The notes below the pieces were generated by a model. The model worked only from the letters and a program-made list of their open reading frames with translations. It was not told the origin of the DNA and did not search any database. Position numbers and translations under genes: made by a program. 64,000 bases of DNA, taken from contig QLIY01000333.1 in the NCBI GenBank assembly GCA_003260075.1, positions 69,400 to 133,399 on the forward strand, read 5' to 3'. Shown here in pieces: positions 56,760 through 64,000 of the stretch. This DNA comes from Phallusia mammillata. Taxonomy: Eukaryota > Chordata > Ascidiacea > Phlebobranchia > Ascidiidae. How positions within the stretch are numbered: the stretch's first letter is position 1; each line of letters starts with the position of its first letter.

Positions 56760-59700
56760 GGTTTTCCTCCAAAGCATGTTAGTCATTATTTTGTACGTTT
56801 TGGTCGTATCGAGCTTCAGTGCAATACGAATCCCATCAGTTATTTCTTCTTTGGAGGGAATATAATCAGGGTCTCCATCGACTCTGCGAGCTATTTCGAA
56901 CTGAATTGAAACAAAAGAAGCAAATTCTTTTTTAGAGGGAATGTAGCCAATTTCCCCGCTGTTTAAATCGTTGTAAACCGCCTTGAAACCATCTTTAAGA
57001 TTCGACAACCAGTCGTTTTGTGTGAATTCGAATCTAGTTTAAAATAGACAAATATAATCACCTTTAATTCGTTGTGTGTTTTTTGTAACCCAAATTTAAA
57101 TAACCGAAAGTAATTAGATATTTTTTACCCGAAATCAATGTATCCATTTCCTTGCTGCTTTGGTTTTGGGTTTGGGTAAATACTGAACGTAAATGGCCAC
57201 TGTGGCAAAAACGGACATGTAGATTCATGTAATGAAGTCAAGCTAACGTAAAACTCTAATTTTGACCATAGAATCCACAGCTTGGGATCGTTCACCAGTT
57301 TCTCACATTGGTGCAAAACACTTTCTCCTTTCCATAATTTAATGTGAAAATTCTAGGTGACAAGATTTAAACATTAGGTTAATGTTTAAAATAGTGCGTA
57401 ATTTAAAACATTTTGAATACATTTAGGACTGGTTTTCGTCTTAGTTTTTTTAGCAAACTTTGTCTTTCCTTGTTTACAAGCCTAAAAACAAAAGTTGAAT
57501 TAAGCATAACAAAATGTAAACAAACAGTGATACAGGACAATACAAATGGCTATGCTTACTTCTCGTATGCCATATATCTCCGTTTCCCCAAAAACATGTT
57601 TGTCATTATTTTGTAAGTACCAGCCGAATCGAATTCCAGTGCAATACGAATTCCATCTTCGATTTCGCCTTTGACAGGGATGTGATGAGGTTCACCATTT
57701 AATCTGCAAGCTATTTCGAACTGGAGTTGAACAAAACAGGTGAACAGTTCCACTGATGGTGGATTTCCAATATCGCCTTTATGCAAACCGTAATACACCG
57801 CCTTAAAACCGATTTTTAGATGTGGTTGCAAGTCTTCCCATTTGGTTGGTGATCTAATCAAAAGTTCAATAATAACATAGCGGAAAGACGGCGAAGTCAA
57901 CGATAGGGCCTACACATGACAAAATAATGTGAAAAGCTGCGTAAAAATGATTGATAATAAGCCAAACAAACAATATTGCGTTTTTCTTGGATTTATCATT
58001 TTGAAAGATGATTGTTGCAAGGTTAATTTTGGTTTCAAACATAGAGAAATTTCCAACGTCTGTAGGAGTGACAATTTTTACCCGAAGTTAACGATTCCGT
58101 TTCGTGGAGTTTTGAGTTTTGGGTTTGGGCAAATCCAGAACATAAAAGCCGGTTGAGTCTCTGAATTCAGCAGGTAAATACAAAATTTAAATTTTAAATC
58201 GTGAACCCATTTTTTTGGATCATCCATCAATTCCTTCAATTTTTGGTAAATACTTTGTCTTTCCTGCATCTTTATGTCAATCTGTAGAAGTTGAAATCTT
58301 TGCATTTGCCCTTACCATTTTTTTGGTATTTATTCTTGTACTTATACGGAAAAGCGAATATAACATGACACTATTGTGCACACCGGTGTAGTTTTTGTTA
58401 TCACTGACAATATTCTACCCAAAACTAGTTCGACACGTAATTTGATTCATCTGCTCAACCTATTTTAAAATACAATCCATTTTTTATCTTGTAGTCTTAA
58501 CATTTTATGAGACATCCAGAATCAAAACCTTTTCATAGCAAAATTGTCACCTAAAATAGTATTTAGTGCACAGTGGAATGAGTGGATCGTCTAAAAAGGC
58601 CAATATTTTTTTTACCTTTTTACTCCTTTTTACCCCTTTTTGTTTTAAGTGTTTAAATTCCAAGTTTTCAAGTCTAAACACAATAAATATTGTCAACAAA
58701 CGGGAAACTCGTAAAATAGTATTAGTATAGCCTACGTTTTGTATGCTTCATATCTCTTTATACCCTGAAACATTTCTGTCATTGTTTTGTATGAGTCATA
58801 CTTATCCAATTCCATCGCAATACGAATTCCATCCGCAATTTCGTCTTTAGTAAGAATGTCATCGGGATCATCGTCTACTCTGCGAGCTATTTCGAACTGG
58901 AGTAGAATAAAGCATCCGAACTTTCGTTTTTCCTCAAGTTTTTTTAAAAAGTCTAGGTTGTCAAGAAACTTATTTTCATTCAGCTTGTCGTAAGCCAATT
59001 TAAAACCATCTTTTAAACAATTTTTTTCTTCTTTTTTGTCCCCCCCCCCTTTAAGTGTTTAAATTCCAAGTTTTCAAGTCTAAACACAATAAATATTGTC
59101 AACAAACGGGAAACTCGTAAAATAGTATTAGTATAGCCTACGTTTTGTATGCTTCATATCTCTTTATACCCTGAAACATTTCTGTCATTGTTTTGTATGA
59201 GTCATACTTATCCAATTCCATCGCAATACGAATTCCATCCGCAATTTCGTCTTTAGTAAGAATGTCATCGGGATCATCGTCTACTCTGCGAGCTATTTCG
59301 AACTGGAGTAGAATAAAGCATCCGAACTTTCGTTTTTCCTCAAGTTTTTTTAAAAAGTCTAGGTTGTCAAGAAACTTATTTTCATTCAGCTTGTCGTAAG
59401 CCAATTTAAAACCATCTTTTAAACAATTTTTTTCTTCTTTTTTGTTGTCTGTAGATGTTTTCCATGTTGTTTGAAATCTATAATTACAATTCATAAACAT
59501 TAAAACGGTTTTTAAAATAAAAAAAATAATAAAGTGAAATTTGACGCGAAATCAAATTGTAATTAAAAATTGTTTTAGCGTCAAAATAGATTTAACAAAC
59601 CTATTTTTTTAAATACTTTATTTTTACAACTTAAAAATATTTACTGAATAATCTACTTTGATCAATGTCTTACGAAAATTTAACAAGGGCGTTTCCTGGT

Positions 59701-60306
59701 TGCTTGTCTCCACCATAATGAGGCAAAATGGTAAACACGGGTTCAGTGGATGACCATTTTTTTATATAAAACTTAAATATGGAACCGTAGACCCAGTCTT
59801 TGCTTTCAACCAGTTCTATAAACTTGGGCAGTATTTCATCTCCTTTCCAGTTTGAAATGTCAAAATCCTATAAAATGCGTAAAAAACGTTTAAATCAAAT
59901 AAAGCCACAAGTTACAACTATGCATTGAGACGACAACTTTTTTATTTGCATCATTTCTCATAAATTAAGCCTGTTACTCATAAATGGTTTCATGCCCAAT
60001 AGATTCCTGCTTTTGTAATGTTTTAAAAGTGTCACGCTCATATTTGTTTGTATTTTGGAATAATTTTAGTTACAAGGTTAACTTTTAATTTGCCGAAACG
60101 GGACATGGACTGGACTATTATGGCTACCCATACTAACCGAAATAAATCTATAATTTAGTGCAACTTGTGGAATTGCATGGCCATCAACTGTGACAAATTA
60201 CTCTAATATTGTAATGCTGTAAGAACTACCAACAAACAGAGTGTAAACAAAAGTGAATTACCTTTTCAACTACGTTTGTCCCTTCTGGTCTAGTGTAACG
60301 TAGCAT
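56577..60306 (-). CDS. Modular A-B-C repeat protein, unrecognised family
   Basis: Ten exons join in phase: 60306-60262 (MLRYTRPEGTNVVEK), A 59867-59674, B 59477-59142, C 58673-58634, A 58281-58082, B 57853-57560, C 57481-57430, A 57352-57129, B 57033-56701, C 56625-56577 ending TAG; about 588 residues. Introns A-B and B-C are always phase 2, C-A phase 0. Some C-A introns are under 100 bp, too short for separate promoters, so this is one gene with three repeated modules. A ends with motifs like ILPHYGGDKQPGN or NPKPKQQGNGYIDFG; B carries QFEIARRVDGDP, DGIRIAL, MTEMF, AYEK; C starts LENLE or LVNKE. No signal peptide or membrane segment is visible. The last B is interrupted by a G run; the C donor at 57430 (GTCCTA) is weak. 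Function unknown. Confidence 0.7.
56706..56758. other. 53-bp G run inside the third exon B
   Basis: It replaces the end of exon B (after MTNML) with polyproline codons, while the expected phase-2 donor (GTAAGC at 56700) survives just beyond it. The homologous end GKRRYMAYEK is missing, so the run is a gap filler or an artefact. Confidence 0.7.
58643..59448. repeat. Assembly overlap: 58643-59040 repeated as 59051-59448
   Basis: About 398 bp with exon C and most of exon B is repeated identically across the C run at about 59041. The second exon B at 58732-58998 is therefore not a real extra module. Confidence 0.9.
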
Positions 60307-62006
60307 GCTACCCTGATAAATCTTTGTCTGTTTTAATCTTTAAATAAATACACCACTAGGGGCTGCGGGTTGCTGCTGTGATCGGTGCAAAAAACGTGTT
60401 TATACAACCTTACCCCATAGTTATTATAAATTATTTACCCCAAGATCCGATGACATGCAACATACAGGTCTAACTTATAAACTTGCTTTCAAATCCTGTT
60501 AGTAATTTTTAGTTATGCTTCGCCGACGTATTTGACCCTTTCCCAGCAAAACTAAAATCAACCCTTTGACTTCGAAAGGGCCTTTGTTTTATGTTTGGAC
60601 CAACTGTTAGCAGTAAAGGTTCTAGACTGAAACATGAGTAGTGTGATGCTGTTTGACGCTATCATGTCCGGACACGATTGACTTTNTAAGCCAATTTAAA
60701 ACCATCTTTTAAACAATTTTTTTCTTCTTTTTTGTTGTCTGTAGATGTTTTCCATGTTGTTTGAAATCTATAATTACAATTCATAAACATTAAAACGGTT
60801 TTTAAAATAAAAAAAATAATAAAGTGAAATTTGACGCGAAATCAAATTGTAATTAAAAATTGTTTTAGCGTCAAAATAGATTTAACAAACCTATTTTTTT
60901 AAATACTTTATTTTTACAACTTAAAAATATTTACTGAATAATCTACTTTGATCAATGTCTTACGAAAATTTAACAAGGGCGTTTCCTGGTTGCTTGTCTC
61001 CACCATAATGAGGCAAAATGGTAAACACGGGTTCAGTGGATGACCATTTTTTTATATAAAACTTAAATATGGAACCGTAGACCCAGTCTTTGCTTTCAAC
61101 CAGTTCTATAAACTTGGGCAGTATTTCATCTCCTTTCCAGTTTGAAATGTCAAAATCCTATAAAATGCGTAAAAAACGTTTAAATCAAATAAAGCCACAA
61201 GTTACAACTATGCATTGAGACGACAACTTTTTTATTTGCATCATTTCTCATAAATTAAGCCTGTTACTCATAAATGGTTTCATGCCCAATAGATTCCTGC
61301 TTTTGTAATGTTTTAAAAGTGTCACGCTCATATTTGTTTGTATTTTGGAATAATTTTAGTTACAAGGTTAACTTTTAATTTGCCGAAACGGGACATGGAC
61401 TGGACTATTATGGCTACCCATACTAACCGAAATAAATCTATAANGCTACCCATACTAACCGAAATAAATCTATAATTTAGTGCAACTTGTGGAATTGCAT
61501 GGCCATCAACTGTGACAAATTACTCTAATATTGTAATGCTGTAAGAACTACCAACAAACAGAGTGTAAACAAAAGTGAATTACCTTTTCAACTACGTTTG
61601 TCCCTTCTGGTCTAGTGTAACGTAGCATGCTACCCTGATAAATCTTTGTCTGTTTTAATCTTTAAATAAATACACCACTAGGGGCTGCGGGTTGCTGCTG
61701 TGATCGGTGCAAAAAACGTGTTTATACAACCTTACCCCATAGTTATTATAAATTATTTACCCCAAGATCCGATGACATGCAACATACAGGTCTAACTTAT
61801 AAACTTGCTTTCAAATCCTGTTAGTAATTTTTAGTTATGCTTCGCCGACGTATTTGACCCTTTCCCAGCAAAACTAAAATCAACCCTTTGACTTCGAAAG
61901 GGCCTTTGTTTTATGTTTGGACCAACTGGGAGCAGTAAAGGTTCTAGACTGAAACATGAGTAGTGTGATGCTGTTTGACGCTATCATGTCCGGACACGAT
62001 TGACTT
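59397..62006. repeat. Assembly overlaps at n 60686 and n 61444
   Basis: 60687-61443 repeats 59397-60153, and 61445-62006 repeats 60123-60685, almost without change. They contain second copies of exon A (about 60964-61157) and of the first exon (61584-61628). Real sequence resumes at 62007. Confidence 0.92.
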
Positions 62007-62081
62007 TTCGCTGTAACGAATCAAAGCAACATTTCTTCTTACATCTACGCTGGCATAACTTATATAATCCCTCACACCATC

Positions 62082-62186
62082 ATGGCCGAAGTCAGAACTT
62101 TAAACTCTCAAGAAGCTAAATATGCTGCTTTCGAAAAATATCAAGGCAAAAATTTTGACATTTTTAAAGCAAAATTAGGTGTTTGA
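62082..62186 (+). CDS. Small open frame, 34 residues, unrecognised
   Basis: ATG at 62082 in CCATCATGG context, ending TGA; it begins MAEVRTLNSQEAKYAAFEKY. A TATATAAT sequence lies about 20 bp upstream. It could be a first exon, a fragment of a mobile element or chance. No splice donor is evident before the stop. Confidence 0.25.
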   Translation: MAEVRTLNSQEAKYAAFEKYQGKNFDIFKAKLGV

Positions 62187-62572
62187 TGCTACATAATATG
62201 TAGCCTAATAACGCCTCTAAGCCTGTATTTTGTAAAATCAGCGGGATATGTGTGCAGTGAAAATAAGTTCAGTCGCCATTTTTGGCCCAAACAACTTGGC
62301 ATATGTTTGTAAGTAGACCACTGTCTTTGCTTTTTGTATTTTTTGACATACCAAACGAGGCATGATATATTTCGTTCAAGTGAGTATTGTCCAATCGCTT
62401 CTCTCTGCCGAGCCAACTTTTTGTCACATGATATGCCTTCTCCTTTCCCTACGTGCCGCCTCCTATGTTCCATCATTGATTAATTTAGTTCCGTCTGTTT
62501 TTTGCTGTTGTTGTTTAACGTCGAGGCTGAGTTGTATGTCGGGCTGGGTACAGGCTTAGGTTTCTCCGAGCA

Positions 62573-63420
62573 TCACTGCAGTGACAAATTTCCCATTGCA
62601 ATATTTGTTTCCAATTCGACAAGCCTGAAAAATAGAGTATCAGGTCAAACATGTATTTATGTTTATACTTAAAATTGTAATGTGAAGGGGTCAAAACGTT
62701 TACTTTTCGTTCGCCACTTTTCTGTTTCCACCGTGAAACATGTCTGTCATAGTTTCATACACATCAGCTGTGTCAAACTTTAGAGCAATGCGAATTCCAT
62801 TTATAATTTCGTTTTGGTTGGAACTTTGTCAGATTCCAAGTTTCCGCTGCGAGCTATTTCGAATTGGAGGAGAACAAAACAATCAAATTGTTCAAACGGT
62901 GGTTTATAGTCAATTGAACCATCGAACAAACTGTAATAAACTCTCGCAAAACCATGTTGTATATAGGAGTGCTGGTCTGCCCACTTGAAAAGGTATCTAG
63001 TTTAAATACCACCATCTATTGACGACCATAGAGCAAATTTAAAAACAAAACATCTAATTGACAAATACTGATCGAAATTGATCAAGCTTTTTGCGACACT
63101 TGACGAAAGTTTTGTATGTAAGGTAAAAAATTTTCGTTGTTCACAAGTTCTTCAAACAAAGATTCCAATACGCCATGTCCAGTCGATAGCGAAATGTCGA
63201 ACCTCTGTAAAAATCTACAATAACAAATATGCAAATATTAATTTCTAAAAATGATTTTTTGTTTTACTTGAGCAGCTGGTTGATATCCAAAAGTTTCAAC
63301 AAGGTTTTCATTTTCCCGGTTTTCCAGCCTAAACGTAAAATGTTGTTTTACATTTAACAAAAAATCTTTATCGCAACCTTTCGTATGCTTCATATCTTTT
63401 TAGCTCTGTTTGGCATCAAA
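62573..63420 (-). pseudogene. Decayed copy of the modular gene (3' end)
   Basis: Pieces in order on the minus strand: end of an exon B at about 63405-63378 (KRYEAYER), exon C 63328-63268 (LENRENENLVETFGY, phase 0 donor), exon A 63204-63082 (RFDISLSTGHG start, premature TGA), exon B 62996-62704 (LLQFEIARS, then a one-base frameshift before NEIINGIRIAL), exon C 62624-62573 (LVELETN, TGA). The order and phases match the intact gene. The truncated A and the frameshift point to a pseudogene, though a sequencing error in B is possible. Confidence 0.65.
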
Positions 63421-63429
63421 ACATATGCA

Positions 63430-63931
63430 ATATTTACTCAACCGCTAAATGGAAATAAACAAACGATTGTTTAGGTACAAATGAAACCCAATCGTCAAGG
63501 TTTGAAATAACGTTTATCTGTTACAAACAACCACAACTACATCTCCGCAAAACGAAAATTTTGCATCAAAATTTAATCAAACCGATAAAAACGATTTGCA
63601 AACTGAGTTCAACTCTGTCACATTTACGTCGCAATAAACAAGTTATATTTTTTTTTAAATGGTTGTAATTTTTAGGCGTAACTGCCAAGATTGTCTAATC
63701 AGCAAACTAAACTTTCCAGTCTAATTGCCACTTTGAAACAATCTTGGACACAGGGTTGATCTTGTACTTTCGGGTTCGGGTCTAACATTAGTTGTTGTGG
63801 GGCTGCTTACAACTCAGCATTAAAATATGTAGGTTTTTCAACTATCCGTAGAATTTAAACGGCAACAATTTAATGCATCGTGTGTCATAAAATATTTGTG
63901 CAATACTATGTTACAACTATTGTAGCCATAT

Positions 63932-63985
<54 letters not shown>

Positions 63986-64000
63986 TTGTAGCCATATTAA
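63430..64000. other. Right flank without recognised gene
   Basis: AT-rich sequence. 63745-63815 has the TTCGGGTTCGGGTC words of the element at 44755-45097. 63932-63984 is a 53-bp G run after which ATTGTAGCCATAT, present just before it, is repeated. Confidence 0.6.

Noticed and set aside
58732-58998. A fourth exon B in the modular gene
   Set aside because: It is identical to the exon at 59142 over hundreds of bases, including introns, across a C run, so it is an assembly overlap.
56577-60306. Resemblance of the FEIARR helix (E and R three apart) to the active-site helix of rRNA N-glycosidases
   Set aside because: Only a short helix-like motif is shared. The rest of that fold cannot be recognised in the modules, so I do not propose this function. 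A profile or structure search would settle it.

Overview
The window reads as animal nuclear DNA: AT-rich, with many spliced exons, large introns and dense non-autonomous DNA transposons. The central gene is an unmistakable metazoan NUP98 (Nup98-Nup96 precursor) with vertebrate-like GLFG repeats. Together with very high apparent heterozygosity (near-identical, slightly diverged direct repeats at almost every assembly join), this suggests a marine invertebrate deuterostome, most likely an ascidian such as Ciona. That organism call is inference.

Layout. (1) 1-6206, minus strand: the 5' part of a long coiled-coil protein gene, nine exons with matching splice phases, running off the left edge. (2) 6207-7492: the divergent intergenic region. 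(3) 7493-55075, plus strand: NUP98, modelled as 34 exons with fully consistent phases and 1,934 residues. It holds the FG/GLFG region, the GLEBS motif, the autoproteolytic domain with an intact HFS cleavage site, and the complete Nup96 half. (4) Intron 21 of NUP98 (29877-46563, 16.7 kb) holds antisense copies of an unrecognised modular gene family, segmental duplications, minisatellites and hAT-like elements. (5) 56577-60306, minus strand: a gene of the same family, built from a 15-residue first exon and three repeats of an A-B-C exon trio, with constant intron phases 0, 2, 2. (6) 62573-63420: a decayed copy of the same modules.

The modular family is the most likely undescribed item here. It is recognisable by a QPGNGY-type motif in exon A, an FEIARRV...DGIRIAL...MTEMF core in exon B, and a short leucine/glutamate-rich exon C. 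I do not recognise the family and assign it no function.

Mobile DNA: at least a dozen short hAT-like elements with 8-bp target duplications, several exact; a tRNA-derived SINE family; a dispersed element whose ends read CAGTAAACCTCGGTTAA; and several tandem repeats.

Assembly quality matters. More than 40 runs of C (left part) or G (right part), and five single n characters, mark joins. Most short runs are followed by a second, slightly diverged copy of the preceding sequence, so apparent exon and intron duplications next to them should be read as unmerged overlaps.
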